Positions 41,358 through 50,904 are shown, numbered from the stretch's first letter. The stretch: 64,000 nucleotides of DNA from Stenotrophomonas ginsengisoli (GCF_001431485.1 NZ_LDJM01000010.1:60619-124618); one strand, 5' to 3'. Notes: generated from the sequence alone by a model not told the origin. A program made the numbers and translations.

Positions 41358-41804
41358 ATGAGCATGAAGCAGCAGCTGACCGAGGACATGAAGGCCGCCA
41401 TGAAGTCCGGCCAGAAGGACAAGCTGGCCGTCATCCGCCTGATCAACGCCGCCATCAAGCAGAAGGAAGTGGACGAGCGCATCGAGCTGGATGATGCCGC
41501 CGTGATCGCCGTGCTGGACAAGATGGTCAAGCAGCGCAAGGACTCCATCACCCAGTACGAGGCCGCCAACCGCGCCGACCTGGCCGATGTGGAAAAGGCG
41601 GAGATGGTCGTCATCGAAACCTACCTGCCGGCCAAGATGGACGAAGCGGCCATCGTTGCCGCCATCGAGGCCGCCAAGGCCCAGACCGGCGCCGCAGCCC
41701 CGGCCGACATGGGCAAGCTGATGGGCGTGCTCAAGCCGATGCTGGCCGGCCAGGCCGACATGGGCCTGGTGTCCAAGCTGGTCAAGGCCGCCCTGAACGG
41801 CTGA
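41358..41804 (+). CDS. yqeY: GatB/YqeY domain protein
   Basis: A protein of 148 residues of the YqeY family, related to the tail domain of the GatB amidotransferase subunit that contacts tRNA. The start MSMKQQLTEDMKAAMKSGQK, then LAVIRLINAAIKQKEVDERI, and the end GAAAPADMGKLMGVLKPMLA, DMGLVSKLVKAALNG are typical. The function of the free-standing protein is not settled. An ACGAGGTG ribosome-binding region precedes the ATG at 41358. It lies between rpsU and dnaG, as in many bacteria. Confidence 0.94.
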   Translation: MSMKQQLTEDMKAAMKSGQKDKLAVIRLINAAIKQKEVDERIELDDAAVIAVLDKMVKQRKDSITQYEAANRADLADVEKAEMVVIETYLPAKMDEAAIVAAIEAAKAQTGAAAPADMGKLMGVLKPMLAGQADMGLVSKLVKAALNG

Positions 41805-41928
41805 TCGGCCACCGGCAATGGCCTGGGTGCAAGCCGGCCTGCGGGCCGGCTTCACTGTTTCTGGCCGCCGGACTTGCTGCAATGGGGCTCCAGCGGCCAA
41901 GGCCGCCTGTGACCGACCATGGACTGTG

Positions 41929-42789
41929 ATGCCCCCATTTGCTTCCTGGCTGCAGCGCCTGCGCGACAGCCTGCCCGCCGCTGTCACCCAGCGTTTTTTG
42001 CAGGTTGGCGTGCCCGACCTGGCCGCCGCCCTGTCCTTCTACACCCTGCTCTCGCTGGCCCCACTGCTGGTCCTGTTGCTGTGGGTGACCGCCTCGCTCT
42101 ACCCGCCGGCCCAGGCCAGCCTGGTGGCGCAGATCGGTGAGCTTGCCGGGCCCGCCGCGGCTGAAGTCGCCCGCACCGTGCTGGCCAATGCCAACAACCA
42201 GCCGGATATCGGCTCGCTGGCCGGGGTGGTCAGCACCGGCGGCCTGCTGTTCGGTGCCACCTTGGTGTTTGCCCAGCTGCAGGGGGCACTGAACCGCATC
42301 TTCCACAGCGAGCAGGCCCGCTTTGACGGCGTGCTGGGCTGGTTCAAGCAGCGCATGTTCTCGGCCGGGGTGGTGCTGGCCCTGGGCTTTTTGCTGATCG
42401 TGGCGATGGTGGCCAGCACCGCGGTGCAGGTGGCCTTCGCCCAGCTGCCATCGCTGCTGCCGGCCATCGCCAGCCTGACCACCCTGGCCGTGTATGCGGC
42501 CGCCTTTGCCTGCCTCTACCACTGGGTGCCCGACCGTCAGGTGCCGTGGAAGCAGGCCTGGCTGGGCGGGGTGATCACCGCGATCCTGTTCACCATCGGC
42601 CGCCATGCCATCGGCCTGTACCTGGCCAATGCCGCGCCCGGCAGCGCCTATGGCTCGATGGGTGCCCTGGTCTTGCTGCTGGTCTGGATCTACTACGCCT
42701 GCCTGGTGTTCTTTGCCGGGGCCATGGTCACCGCGGTGATCGACGAACGCGCCAGTGCGCGTCGGGCCGGGACTGCCTTGCCGGAGTAA
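41929..42789 (+). CDS. YihY/BrkB-family inner-membrane protein
   Basis: A protein of 286 residues with six membrane helices. Family marks are DLAAALSFYTLLSLAPLLVL near the start, LNRIFHSEQARFDGVLGWFK, LYHWVPDRQVPWKQAWLGGV and GSAYGSMGALVLLLVWIYYA near the end (the usual G-A-Y-G-S and W-x-Y-Y). These proteins were once called ribonuclease BN by mistake; their true function is not known. The ATG at 41929 opens the conserved part. It sits between yqeY and dnaG, an insertion relative to the enterobacterial order. Confidence 0.92.
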   Translation: MPPFASWLQRLRDSLPAAVTQRFLQVGVPDLAAALSFYTLLSLAPLLVLLLWVTASLYPPAQASLVAQIGELAGPAAAEVARTVLANANNQPDIGSLAGVVSTGGLLFGATLVFAQLQGALNRIFHSEQARFDGVLGWFKQRMFSAGVVLALGFLLIVAMVASTAVQVAFAQLPSLLPAIASLTTLAVYAAAFACLYHWVPDRQVPWKQAWLGGVITAILFTIGRHAIGLYLANAAPGSAYGSMGALVLLLVWIYYACLVFFAGAMVTAVIDERASARRAGTALPE

Positions 42790-42819
42790 ACTGGGCGGCC
42801 TGCCTGATGACGAGTGCCC

Positions 42820-44565
42820 ATGGCCCGCCTTCCTGACGCCTTCATCGACGAACTGCTCGCCCGCTCGGACATCGTCGAGGTGGTTGGATCGCGCGTGCCG
42901 CTCAAGCGCAAAGGCAAGGAATACGAGGCGCGTTGCCCGTTCCACGATGAACGCTCGCCCAGCTTCTATGTCTCCCCGACCAAGCAGTTCTACCACTGTT
43001 TTGGTTGCGGGGCCCACGGCACCGCGATCAGCTTCTTGATGAATTACGACCGCCTCGAGTTCCTCGATGCGGTGGACGAACTGGCCAAGCGCGCCGGCAT
43101 GGAAGTGCCGCGTGACCCCAACCCGCGCAGCGCCCAGCAGGCCGACGACAGCCGCGACCTGTACGCGGCGGTGGAAGCGGCCAACCGCTTTTTCATCAAG
43201 CAGCTGGAAGGCAACGACAAGGCCAACGCCTATCTGGACGGGCGCGGCGTGGATGCCAGCGTGCGTGCACAGTTCCAGATCGGCTACGCGCCGGATGGCT
43301 ACAGCGCGCTGAAGGATGCGCTGGGCAAGGACGAGCGGCGGATGAAGCTGCTCGAACGCGCCGGCCTGTTCTCCAGGAACGAGCGCGGCCATGTCTATGA
43401 CAAGTTCCGCGACCGGGTGATGTTCCCGATCTTCGACCGCCGTGGCCGGGTGATCGCCTTCGGCGGCCGGGTCATGGCCAAGGACGACGGCCCCAAGTAC
43501 CTCAATTCGCCGGAAACCACCCTGTTCCACAAGGGCCGTGAACTGTACGGCCTGTGGCAGGTGCGCCAGGCCAACCAGAAGATCGAGCGGCTGGTGGTGG
43601 TGGAGGGCTACATGGACGTGGTCAGCCTGTTCCAGTACGGCGTGCCGCAGGCGGTGGCCACCCTGGGTACGGCCACCACCCCGGACCATGCCGAGCTGCT
43701 GTTCCGCAATGCCCCGGACGTGTACTTCTGCTTTGACGGCGACAACGCCGGGCGCAAGGCCGCCTGGAAGGCGCTGGAATCGGTGATCCCGCGCATGAAG
43801 GACGGCCGCCAGGCCTTCTTCCTGTTCCTGCCCGATGGCGAGGACCCGGACACCATCGTGCGCAAGGAAGGCGCGGACGCCTTCAACGCGCGTCTGGCCC
43901 AGGCCACCCCGCTGTCGCAGTTCCTGTTTGACGAACTGGGCCGGGAGATCAACCTGGCCACCCTGGACGGGCGCGCGCGCCTGGCCGAGCGGGCCAAGCC
44001 GCTGCTGGCGCAGATTCCCGATGGCGCCTTCGGCGACCTGATGCGCGCCGAACTGGGCCGGCTCACCGGCGTCGGTGGCACCGCGGCCGCCGGCAACAGC
44101 GGCTTCGTGCCGCCACCGCCGCGTACCCCGGCCCGGCCCAGCACCCAGGCCACCCAGAAACGCTCGCTGGTGCGTGGTGCGGTGGCCGTACTGCTGCAGC
44201 AACCCTCGCTGGCACAGGCCCTGGAAGGCCACCACTTTGCCGGCCTGCGCCTGCCCGGGGTGGAATTGCTGCTGGAAATGCTGGAGATCATCGATGCGCG
44301 CCCGGACATTTCCACCGGCGCCCTGATCGCCCATTTCGAGGGTCGCCAGGAACAGCAGTGGCTCAACACCCTGGCCATGCAATCCCTGCCCGGCGACAGC
44401 GACAGCTGGCGCCAGGAACTGCACGATGCGGTGGCACAGCTGGAAAAGCAGCTGCTGCTGCAGCGCCTGGACGAACTGCAGGCCAAGGCCCGCGCCCAGG
44501 GCCTGGATGACACCGACAAATACGAACTGCGCGAGCTGCTCAAGGTTCGCGCCACCCTGCGCTAG
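42820..44565 (+). CDS. dnaG: DNA primase
   Basis: A protein of 581 residues that makes RNA primers at the replication fork. The N-terminal zinc ribbon is complete: CPFHDERSPSFYVSPTKQF, YHCFGCGAHG (C, H, C, C). The TOPRIM core holds VVVEGYMDVVSLFQYGVPQA (catalytic Glu), CFDGDNAGRKAAWKAL (DxD) and LFLPDGEDPDTIVRKEG. The C-terminal helicase-binding domain (LHDAVAQLEKQLLLQRLDEL) follows a Pro/Thr-rich linker. The ATG at 42820 gives the conserved MARLPDAFIDELLARSDI start. Confidence 0.98.
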   Translation: MARLPDAFIDELLARSDIVEVVGSRVPLKRKGKEYEARCPFHDERSPSFYVSPTKQFYHCFGCGAHGTAISFLMNYDRLEFLDAVDELAKRAGMEVPRDPNPRSAQQADDSRDLYAAVEAANRFFIKQLEGNDKANAYLDGRGVDASVRAQFQIGYAPDGYSALKDALGKDERRMKLLERAGLFSRNERGHVYDKFRDRVMFPIFDRRGRVIAFGGRVMAKDDGPKYLNSPETTLFHKGRELYGLWQVRQANQKIERLVVVEGYMDVVSLFQYGVPQAVATLGTATTPDHAELLFRNAPDVYFCFDGDNAGRKAAWKALESVIPRMKDGRQAFFLFLPDGEDPDTIVRKEGADAFNARLAQATPLSQFLFDELGREINLATLDGRARLAERAKPLLAQIPDGAFGDLMRAELGRLTGVGGTAAAGNSGFVPPPPRTPARPSTQATQKRSLVRGAVAVLLQQPSLAQALEGHHFAGLRLPGVELLLEMLEIIDARPDISTGALIAHFEGRQEQQWLNTLAMQSLPGDSDSWRQELHDAVAQLEKQLLLQRLDELQAKARAQGLDDTDKYELRELLKVRATLR

Positions 44566-44575
44566 GAGCCGTGCG

Positions 44576-45088
44576 ATGAACCTTCGAGCCCTTGTTGCCA
44601 GTGCCATCGTGCTGCTGGCCAGCCCCTTTGCCCAGGCCGACGACGCCCTGCCCTTCAACCGGCCGCAGGCAGACCTGTACACCTACGGCCAGCCCAGTGC
44701 GGCGCAGCTGCAACAGGCCGCCGCGGCCGGCATCACCACCGTGATCGACCTGCGTACACCCGGCGAGGAGCGTGGCTATGACGAACAGGCCGCAGCCGAG
44801 GCACTGGGCCTGCGCTATGTGCGCCTGCCGGTGGCCGGAGGTGGTGGGCTGAGCGCGGACAACGCACGTGCCCTGCACCAGATCCTGGGCAACGACAGCG
44901 GCCCGGTGCTGCTGCATTGCGCCACCAGCAACCGCGCCGGCGCGCTACTGGCCCTGCGTGCCGCCCAGCAACAGGGTTGGGAAGCGCCCAGTGCACTGGA
45001 GCTCGGCCAGGCCGCCGGCCTGCGCCAGCCGGCCCTGCTCGAACAGGTCCGCCGGCAGATCACCCCGGACAGCACGCCGCAGCCATGA
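44576..45088 (+). CDS. Secreted dual-specificity phosphatase-like protein
   Basis: A protein of 170 residues with a signal peptide (VASAIVLLASPFAQA). The beta-lactamase hydrolase-like/DSP fold is seen in YGQPSAAQLQQAAAAGITTV, IDLRTPGEERGYDEQAAAEA and the P-loop LLHCATSNRAGALLALR, in which HCxxxxxR gives the catalytic Cys and Arg. Family members in bacteria are little studied; this one should hydrolyse a phosphate ester in the periplasm. The ATG follows TAGGAGCC, ten bases behind dnaG. Its stop overlaps the start of the transporter gene (ATGA). Confidence 0.85.
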   Translation: MNLRALVASAIVLLASPFAQADDALPFNRPQADLYTYGQPSAAQLQQAAAAGITTVIDLRTPGEERGYDEQAAAEALGLRYVRLPVAGGGGLSADNARALHQILGNDSGPVLLHCATSNRAGALLALRAAQQQGWEAPSALELGQAAGLRQPALLEQVRRQITPDSTPQP

Positions 45089-46059
45089 GGGCACTGGCCC
45101 GGCTGCGCCCGGACAACTTCACCCTGGCCCTGCTGGCCACGGTACTGCTGGCCAGCGTGCTGCCGGCACGTGGCGCCTTGGCCGGCGCGCTGGATGGCCT
45201 CACCGATGTCGCCATCGCCGTGCTGTTTTTCCTGCACGGGGCGCGCCTGCCGCGCCAGGCCGTGGTCGCCGGCCTGCTGCACTGGCGCCTGCATCTGGTA
45301 ATTCTGGCCTGTACCTTTGTGCTGTATCCCCTGCTCGGGCTGGCCGCCGGCCCGCTGGCCCGGCTCGCGCTGACCCCGGAGCTGGCCCTGGGCCTGTTGT
45401 TCCTGTGCGCCCTGCCCTCCACCGTGCAGTCCTCCATCGCCTTCACCTCGCTGGCTGGCGGCAATGTCGCCGCTGCCGTGTGCAGCGCCTCGCTGTCCTC
45501 GCTGCTGGGGGTGTTCCTGACCCCATGGCTGATGACCGTGCTGGCCGGCAGCAGCGGCGCGATGGCCGACCCGCTGGGCGCGGTGGCCAAGATCATGCTG
45601 TTGCTGCTGGCCCCGTTCGTGGCCGGCCACCTGCTGAGGCCGCTCATCGGTGCCCGCGTCGATGCCCTCAAGCCCCTGCTGCGCTACACCGATCAAGCCA
45701 CCATCCTGCTGGTGGTCTATGCCGCCTTCGGTGCGGCCGTGGTCGAAGGCCTGTGGTCACAGACCCCGCTGCCGGCCCTGCTGCTCACTGCGGCCGCCTG
45801 CGCACTGCTGCTGGCCATCGCCATGCCGCTGGTCTGGCTGATCGCCCGCCGCAGCGGCTTTGACCGTGCCGACCAGATCGCCATCCTGTTCTGCGGCACC
45901 AAGAAGAGCCTGGCCACCGGCGTACCGATCGCCAAGGTCCTGTTCGCCGGCGGCCCGCTGGGCGCCATCGTGCTGCCGGTGATGCTGTACCACCAACTAC
46001 AGCTGATGGTCTGCGCCGTGGTCGCCGCGCGCCTGGGCAAGAACAACAGCGCCGGCTGA
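45085..46059 (+). CDS. Bile acid:sodium symporter-family transporter
   Basis: A membrane protein of 324 residues with nine to ten helices. The SBF/YfeH type is shown by DNFTLALLATVLLASVLPAR, VLFFLHGARLPRQAVVAGLL, LCALPSTVQSSIAFTSLAGG (substrate/sodium crossing motif), NVAAAVCSASLSSLLGVFLT and the late FCGTKKSLATGVPIAKVLF. Substrates of these bacterial members are mostly unknown organic anions. It is translationally coupled to the phosphatase-like gene upstream. Confidence 0.92.
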   Translation: MRALARLRPDNFTLALLATVLLASVLPARGALAGALDGLTDVAIAVLFFLHGARLPRQAVVAGLLHWRLHLVILACTFVLYPLLGLAAGPLARLALTPELALGLLFLCALPSTVQSSIAFTSLAGGNVAAAVCSASLSSLLGVFLTPWLMTVLAGSSGAMADPLGAVAKIMLLLLAPFVAGHLLRPLIGARVDALKPLLRYTDQATILLVVYAAFGAAVVEGLWSQTPLPALLLTAAACALLLAIAMPLVWLIARRSGFDRADQIAILFCGTKKSLATGVPIAKVLFAGGPLGAIVLPVMLYHQLQLMVCAVVAARLGKNNSAG

Positions 46060-46071
46060 CCTTCCCCCTTA

Positions 46072-46201
46072 CCGCGCCTTGAGGCGTTCCCACAAAGCAG
46101 AGCAGCCTTGTTGGAGCAGCCCCGGCCGTGACGGCAGGTCCGCGCCACCGCGTCGCGCCTTGAGGCGCTCCCACAAAAGCAGGGCAGCCTTGTGAGAGCG
46201 G
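46072..46201. repeat. Two REP-like repeat copies
   Basis: CGCGCCTTGAGGCGtTCCCACAAA (given in part: CGCGCCTTGAGGCG then TCCCACAAA) at 46073 and again at 46154 are each followed by GCAGnGCAGCCTTGT and a GAGC segment; the copies start 81 bases apart. CGCCTTGAGGCG is itself a small palindrome. Such units, with GTGGGAGCG on the other strand, are short extragenic palindromic repeats of many xanthomonads and pseudomonads. Confidence 0.75.
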
Positions 46202-46225
46202 CACGGGCCGCGAATGACATGCAGC

Positions 46226-47092
46226 TCAGGGGATCTCGTACAGGGTGGCGATGCTCAGCTGTGGCAGCTGCAGGACCAGGTCATACACCCGCTCCGGCTC
46301 GGTGACGCGCAGCAGCGGCTGCGTCATTTGCGTGCGTGCCGGCAGTGCCTGGCAACCGTCTGGCAGGCAGCCCCAGAACTGGCCACTGGCTGCCGTGAGG
46401 TTCACTGCAAACGGTTCCAGATCCAGCAGCAGGCTGGTCATCGGCGCCAGCTGCAGCTCGGCCGGTGCCCACGAAGGACGTGCGCGCATGGCATGCACGT
46501 TGCCGCTGAGCACCAGCAGCACGCCGGGCTGTTGTGCGGCAGCGGCGCGCAGGTTGTCGGCCATGCGCGCATCCCGCCAGTGGTGGTCATGCGCGTCGGC
46601 TTGTTCCTTGGCCACGTCATAGGCCAGCACCTGCACCGCGGCGCCCTGCTTGCGCAGCGCGCGCATCGCCTCGACCAACTGGCGCATCTGCACGCTGCGG
46701 CGGCCATCATGCTGGTCATCACTGACCTGCCAGAAAGGCGTGCCCGCCAGTGCATTCCAGGCAGCCTGGCCGCCATCGGACGCCAGGTAGCGGTCCAGCG
46801 CGGCCTGCTCGGTGTGCGGCACTTCCAGGGCCAGGGTCAGCGGACCGGCGTCGGCGTAGGTGGCCGCCAGGCGTGCTGCCAGGGCCGGTATTTCGGCCGT
46901 GCCATGCAGCTCCCCCAGCACCACCAGGCGATGCCCACGGGCATGTTCGATGATCTGTGCCGTGGCCTGGACAATGGCCGGATCCTGCTGCCCTTGCAAC
47001 AGCCCCGGCGCGGCGGCACCGGCCATCTGCGGCGGCACCATCAGCATCCACAACACCAGCAACAACATCGCGCTACGGGCCATCGCCTGCAT
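46226..47092 (-). CDS. ChaN-like/TraB-family putative iron-regulated lipoprotein relative
   Basis: A secreted protein of 288 residues with an N-terminal signal (SAMLLLVLWMLMVPPQMAGA). The ChaN/EreA/Tiki-type core is shown by RLVVLGELHGTAEIPALAAR (GExHG, Glu and His), LTLALEVPHTEQAALDRYLA and VLLVLSGNVHAMRARPSW (GNxHA). ChaN of Campylobacter binds haem; other members are esterases or peptidases. There is no lipobox Cys. A metal- or haem-linked role is possible but not shown. It lies at the end of the cytochrome oxidase locus, in the same direction, behind ctaB. Confidence 0.85.
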   Translation of the reverse strand: MQAMARSAMLLLVLWMLMVPPQMAGAAAPGLLQGQQDPAIVQATAQIIEHARGHRLVVLGELHGTAEIPALAARLAATYADAGPLTLALEVPHTEQAALDRYLASDGGQAAWNALAGTPFWQVSDDQHDGRRSVQMRQLVEAMRALRKQGAAVQVLAYDVAKEQADAHDHHWRDARMADNLRAAAAQQPGVLLVLSGNVHAMRARPSWAPAELQLAPMTSLLLDLEPFAVNLTAASGQFWGCLPDGCQALPARTQMTQPLLRVTEPERVYDLVLQLPQLSIATLYEIP

Positions 47093-47171
47093 CCTTGTTC
47101 CGGGCTGTGCTGCACAACATGCTGGCCATGGCCGGCAGATTCAAGGCAGCGGTTACGCCGGCCCGGATACG

Positions 47172-47197
47172 ACAACGCCGCCTTGCGGCGGCGTTGT
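47172..47197. terminator. Hairpin behind ctaB
   Basis: ACAACGCCGCC and GGCGGCGTTGT form an 11-bp stem around TTGC, ten bases downstream of the leftward ctaB stop. It has no clear T-run but probably ends the ctaB transcript. Confidence 0.65.
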
Positions 47198-47206
47198 GGG
47201 TTGGCC

Positions 47207-48109
47207 TCAGGCCACGGCGAACAGTGGCTTGAGCCAGTGGTCGATCAGCAGGAAGGCAAACAGGGCCATCAGGTACAGGATCGAGTAGCCGAAGGTCTTC
47301 ATGTTGAACTGCTCGTCCGGCGGGTTCTGCATCTTCCATGCGTACCAGAGGAACACGCTGTTGAGCACCAGCGAGCTGCCCAGGTAGAACAGGCCGCTCA
47401 TGCCCACCACCGCCGGCAGGGTGGAGACGATGGCCAGCAGCACGGTGTAGACCAGGATCTGCTTGCGCGTGTGCGGTACACCGTGGGTGACCGGCAGCAT
47501 CGGGATCTCGGCCTTGGCGTAATCGGCGCGGCGGAAGATGGCCAGGGCCCAGAAGTGCGGCGGGGTCCAGATGAAGATGATCGCCACCAGCAGGCCGGCG
47601 TGCACCCAGTCCTGGCTGCTGGCCATGTTGGTGATCGCCGCCCAGCCCAGCAGCGGCGGCGTCGCCCCGGCCAGGCCACCGATCACGATGTTCTGCGAGG
47701 TGGCCCGCTTCAGGTACACGGTGTAGATCACCGCATAGCCGATCAGCGAGGCGAAGGTGAGCACGGCGGTGATCACATTGACCCACAGCACCAGCATCAG
47801 CATCGAGATCGCGGTGAGGATGGCGGCAAACACCAGCACCTGACGCGGGGTGACCTTGCCCACCACCAGCGGCCGCCACGAGGTGCGCGCCATCTGTGCA
47901 TCGATGCGCGCATCGAGCAGCTGGTTGATCGCCGCTGCGGCCGCCGCCGACAGCCAGATACCGACAAAGGCAATCAGCCCGGTCAACAACTGCCCGCCCG
48001 AAGGCAGGCCGTCGATGGCCAGGAACATGCCGACAAAGGCCGTGAACACAATCAGCGCGACCACGCGCGGCTTGGTCAGGTCCCAATAATCCTTGATACC
48101 CGCAGACAT
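47207..48109 (-). CDS. ctaB: Protohaem IX farnesyltransferase (haem O synthase)
   Basis: A membrane protein of 300 residues of the UbiA family. It joins farnesyl diphosphate to haem B and makes haem O for the oxidase. The first Asp-rich motif is [20 protein letters not shown] (NxxxDxxxD), and the second lies in [20 protein letters not shown] with the conserved W-x-H/P-P-H-F-W. About eight helices are visible. The start [20 protein letters not shown] at 48109 is the family start. It follows ctaA by four bases, so the two haem A enzymes are co-transcribed. Confidence 0.97.
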   Translation of the reverse strand: MSAGIKDYWDLTKPRVVALIVFTAFVGMFLAIDGLPSGGQLLTGLIAFVGIWLSAAAAAAINQLLDARIDAQMARTSWRPLVVGKVTPRQVLVFAAILTAISMLMLVLWVNVITAVLTFASLIGYAVIYTVYLKRATSQNIVIGGLAGATPPLLGWAAITNMASSQDWVHAGLLVAIIFIWTPPHFWALAIFRRADYAKAEIPMLPVTHGVPHTRKQILVYTVLLAIVSTLPAVVGMSGLFYLGSSLVLNSVFLWYAWKMQNPPDEQFNMKTFGYSILYLMALFAFLLIDHWLKPLFAVA

Positions 48110-48113
48110 CGAC

Positions 48114-49277
48114 TTACTCCGGACGGCGCAGACGCGCCAGCAGCGACAGCAGCACGAACAGCAGTGCCACCGCACCACCCACATGGGCCACGGCAACCGC
48201 CAGTGGCACCGCCAGCTTCACATTGAAAATACCCAGGCAGACCTGCACGGCGACCAGCAGCGCCAGCGCGCTGCCCCAGCCACGCAGGCCCGGCACCCGG
48301 ATCAGGCGCCAGGACACCACCCACAGGTAGACCGCCAGCAGCACGGCGACGATGCGGTGGGCCATCTGGATGGCGATGCGCGAGGCACCGTCCAGGATGC
48401 CGCCTTCGTAGTCCACGCCGATGCCACGCCACAGGGTGAAGCCTTCGGCGTAGTCCTGCGCCGGCCACCACTGGCCCACGCACTTGGGGAAGTTGTCCAC
48501 GCTCATCGAGCTGCCACCACAGGCCAGCGCGGCGTAGTTGGCGCTGACCCAGCCGCCCAGGGCGATCTGCGCGATCAGCAGGGCCACGCCCACGCCCAGC
48601 CAGCGCTTGACGGTGTCGGCCTGGACCAGGGTGATCGGCACGTGGATCGACTTCCAGGCCAGCCACAGCAGGCAGCTGAACAAGGCCATGCCGCCCAGCA
48701 GGTGGGCCATCACCACGATCGGCTTGAGCAGCCAGGTCACCGTCCACATGCCCAGGATGGCCTGGAACACGATCACCGCCAGGGTCAGCACCGCGGTGCG
48801 CGCCAGGTCGGTGTTGGACCAGCGCCAGGCCGCCAGCAGCAGGATCGCCTCGCCGCCGAAGGCCAGCACACTGGCCGCCCCGTGATGACCCATCATGTAC
48901 ATGGGGATGGCGATGCCGACCAGGGCACAGGCGCCCAGGATCTGCGCCGCGCCGTGGCGACGCCGGCGCGCGGCCAGCAGGGCCAGGGTCAGCACTTCCA
49001 GGCCCAGGGCACCGGCCAGGAAGCGGTGCACCTGCTCGCGCCAGGCCTTGTGGGTCTCCAGCGGACGGATCTCGATGGCGGCATGGGTGGCCGCTTCGGC
49101 ATGGGTCTGCGGCCAGGTCACCTTGCCGTAGCAGGTGGGCCAGTCCGGGCAGCTCAAGCCCGCATCGGACAACCGCACGAAAGCCCCGAACAGGATGGTC
49201 GAGGCGGTCATGATCAGCGCAAACCACGCCAGGCGATGGAAATTGCGGTGCAGCGCCGGGCGCGCATGGGCAGTCAT
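48114..49277 (-). CDS. ctaA: Haem A synthase (COX15/CtaA)
   Basis: A membrane protein of 387 residues with eight helices. It oxidises the methyl group of haem O to make haem A. Haem-ligand His residues and family motifs appear as [40 protein letters not shown] (EHxHR-like, here EQVHR), [24 protein letters not shown] region ([14 protein letters not shown]) and [20 protein letters not shown]. The Cys pair SCPDWPTC in the first loop is conserved in many members. It sits between the SCO-like gene and ctaB. Confidence 0.97.
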   Translation of the reverse strand: MTAHARPALHRNFHRLAWFALIMTASTILFGAFVRLSDAGLSCPDWPTCYGKVTWPQTHAEAATHAAIEIRPLETHKAWREQVHRFLAGALGLEVLTLALLAARRRRHGAAQILGACALVGIAIPMYMMGHHGAASVLAFGGEAILLLAAWRWSNTDLARTAVLTLAVIVFQAILGMWTVTWLLKPIVVMAHLLGGMALFSCLLWLAWKSIHVPITLVQADTVKRWLGVGVALLIAQIALGGWVSANYAALACGGSSMSVDNFPKCVGQWWPAQDYAEGFTLWRGIGVDYEGGILDGASRIAIQMAHRIVAVLLAVYLWVVSWRLIRVPGLRGWGSALALLVAVQVCLGIFNVKLAVPLAVAVAHVGGAVALLFVLLSLLARLRRPE

Positions 49278-49287
49278 TGCAGCAGGC

Positions 49288-49860
49288 TCACTTCAGTTTC
49301 AACAGCTTGGCCAGATCGGCACGCAACCCGGCCGGGTCGAACCCAGGCGCATAGCGCAGGACCACAAAGCCATTGGGATCAATTACATAGACCGGGATAC
49401 CGGCCGCATCAGGCAGGCCCGGCAGGGCCGAGCGCAATTCCGGCGACGGTGCCATCGCCACGTGGGCAGCCGAACCGGCCAGCCCCTCGGGCATGTCACC
49501 GAGCCACAGGAACTGCACATTATCGGCCGTATGGCCCAGCAGCTGCCAGACCTTGTTCAGATTCTGCGACAAATCGACGCAGGTGGCGGCGCAATCCGGT
49601 TCAGTTGGCACCACCACGCTCCACATCCGCCGTGCCGGCTGCCAGGCCAGCGGCTGGCCGTCGGCGGCTTGCGGCGGCAACGCGCGGGCATCGATGGCCG
49701 GGCTGTACAGCTGGCCGTGCTGGCGGTTGGCCTGCGGCTGCCAGCCACTGGCACGCAGCAGCAGGGCGATGGCCGCCGAACCAAGGAAAATGCCGAACAG
49801 CAGCATCAGGGCCAGACGGCCCCGGCCACACCGGGGCGCGGAAGTGTCAGCAACAGCCAT
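49288..49860 (-). CDS. Membrane-anchored SCO/thioredoxin-like protein
   Basis: A protein of 190 residues with one N-terminal membrane helix (LALMLLFGIFLGSAAIALLL) and a periplasmic domain. CAATCVDLSQNLNKVWQLLG holds a CxxxC copper motif as in SCO proteins, and the end PVYVIDPNGFVVLRYAPGFD matches the thioredoxin fold's last strands. SCO proteins carry copper to the CuA site of subunit II. Its place directly behind SURF1 (one base apart) and before ctaA supports an assembly role. It is less conserved than true Sco1, so a redox role is also possible. Confidence 0.82.
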   Translation of the reverse strand: MAVADTSAPRCGRGRLALMLLFGIFLGSAAIALLLRASGWQPQANRQHGQLYSPAIDARALPPQAADGQPLAWQPARRMWSVVVPTEPDCAATCVDLSQNLNKVWQLLGHTADNVQFLWLGDMPEGLAGSAAHVAMAPSPELRSALPGLPDAAGIPVYVIDPNGFVVLRYAPGFDPAGLRADLAKLLKLK

Positions 49861-50613
49861 CTAACTTGTCTCCCTCATGGTGGTGCGGCGCTTGCGGCCG
49901 CGCAGGTGACGCACGCTCAGTATCACGGCAAGCAGCAGCACCGTGGTGGCCATGGCAAACCATTGCACGGCATAGCCCAGGTGTTTGTCCGGCGGCAGGG
50001 TGTTGGGCAGCAGCTGGTCAGACAGCCGGTAGCCGGGCAACAGCGGCTGTTGCGGGCGCAGGATGTGCTGGCCAAGCTGCGCTGCCGGCTCACCCAGCAG
50101 CGGCTGCAGGCTGGGCGTATCCAGCCGGGTCAGCAGCCAACCCCGGCCCGGCAGTGGCTGCGGCCTGCCCTCACCGGCGCGCAGCCCAGGTGACGGCGCC
50201 GGCAACAGCAGGCCGTGCAGGCACTGTGCGGCACTGCCCGGCTCGGCCTCCGGCAGCTGGCGATCGCCGGCCCAGGGCCGCCAGCCCTGCTCCACCAGCA
50301 CCCAGGCACCTTCAGTGCTGCGCCAGGGCTGGAAGCTGCGGTGGCCGGCACGCCCGTCCATTTGCTGGTTGTCCAGCACCAGTACCGGCCCGGACCAGGC
50401 GCCGCAATCATCCACTGCTGACACCGCATTGCCCGCAGCCAGGGCCGCGGCCAACGATTGCGCCGGGGCCTGCATGGCCCGGGCCTGGGCATCGAGCAGG
50501 TCCTGCTTGAAGGCACGCCGCTCCAGCTGCCACAACCCCAACCCGACCATCGTTGCGGCCACGCCCAGGGCCAGCAGCCAACCCAGCCATACGCCCATGT
50601 GCTGGCGCGTCAT
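49861..50613 (-). CDS. SURF1-family cytochrome oxidase assembly protein
   Basis: A protein of 250 residues with membrane helices at both ends (MGVWLGWLLALGVAATMVGL and VQWFAMATTVLLLAVILSV) and a periplasmic middle, the typical SURF1 layout. Family motifs are LGLWQLERRAFKQDLLDA (GxWQLxR), WVLVEQGWRPWAGDRQLPE (VNRGW-like), and HLGYAVQWFAMATT (H-x-x-Y-A-V-Q-W-F). SURF1 helps to insert haem A into subunit I. It is the first of the downstream set SURF1, SCO-like, ctaA and ctaB. Confidence 0.95.
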   Translation of the reverse strand: MTRQHMGVWLGWLLALGVAATMVGLGLWQLERRAFKQDLLDAQARAMQAPAQSLAAALAAGNAVSAVDDCGAWSGPVLVLDNQQMDGRAGHRSFQPWRSTEGAWVLVEQGWRPWAGDRQLPEAEPGSAAQCLHGLLLPAPSPGLRAGEGRPQPLPGRGWLLTRLDTPSLQPLLGEPAAQLGQHILRPQQPLLPGYRLSDQLLPNTLPPDKHLGYAVQWFAMATTVLLLAVILSVRHLRGRKRRTTMRETS

Positions 50614-50670
50614 GACAGCGCGCGCAAAACGCGCTCAGATGGCAGCCATCCTTCCAAGCCGGCGCCTGCC

Positions 50671-50889
50671 ATGAACGATTCGCTCAAGACCCTGCTGGTC
50701 ATCGCCTTTCTGGCCGTCATCGTTTTCAACCTTGGTGCCGGCCTGTATTACCTGCTGGTGGATCGAGGCCAGACCAAGCGCACCGTGCGTGCGCTGAGCT
50801 GGCGTGTGGGTCTGTCGGTGGCCCTGGTCGGCCTGGTCGTGCTGGGCATCGCCACCGGGGTGATCCAGCCGCACGGGGTGGGCCGCTGA
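50671..50889 (+). CDS. Twin-transmembrane protein of the DUF2909 family
   Basis: A protein of 72 residues with two membrane helices (KTLLVIAFLAVIVFNLGAGL and RVGLSVALVGLVVLGIATGV) joined by a short basic loop, VDRGQTKRTVRALSW. Members of this family are regularly found beside SURF1 and oxidase subunit III, and here too the gene lies between them, though on the other strand. Its function is unknown; a part in oxidase assembly is the natural guess. Confidence 0.9.
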   Translation: MNDSLKTLLVIAFLAVIVFNLGAGLYYLLVDRGQTKRTVRALSWRVGLSVALVGLVVLGIATGVIQPHGVGR

Positions 50890-50904
50890 GGCGGCCGTCC
50901 CGGC

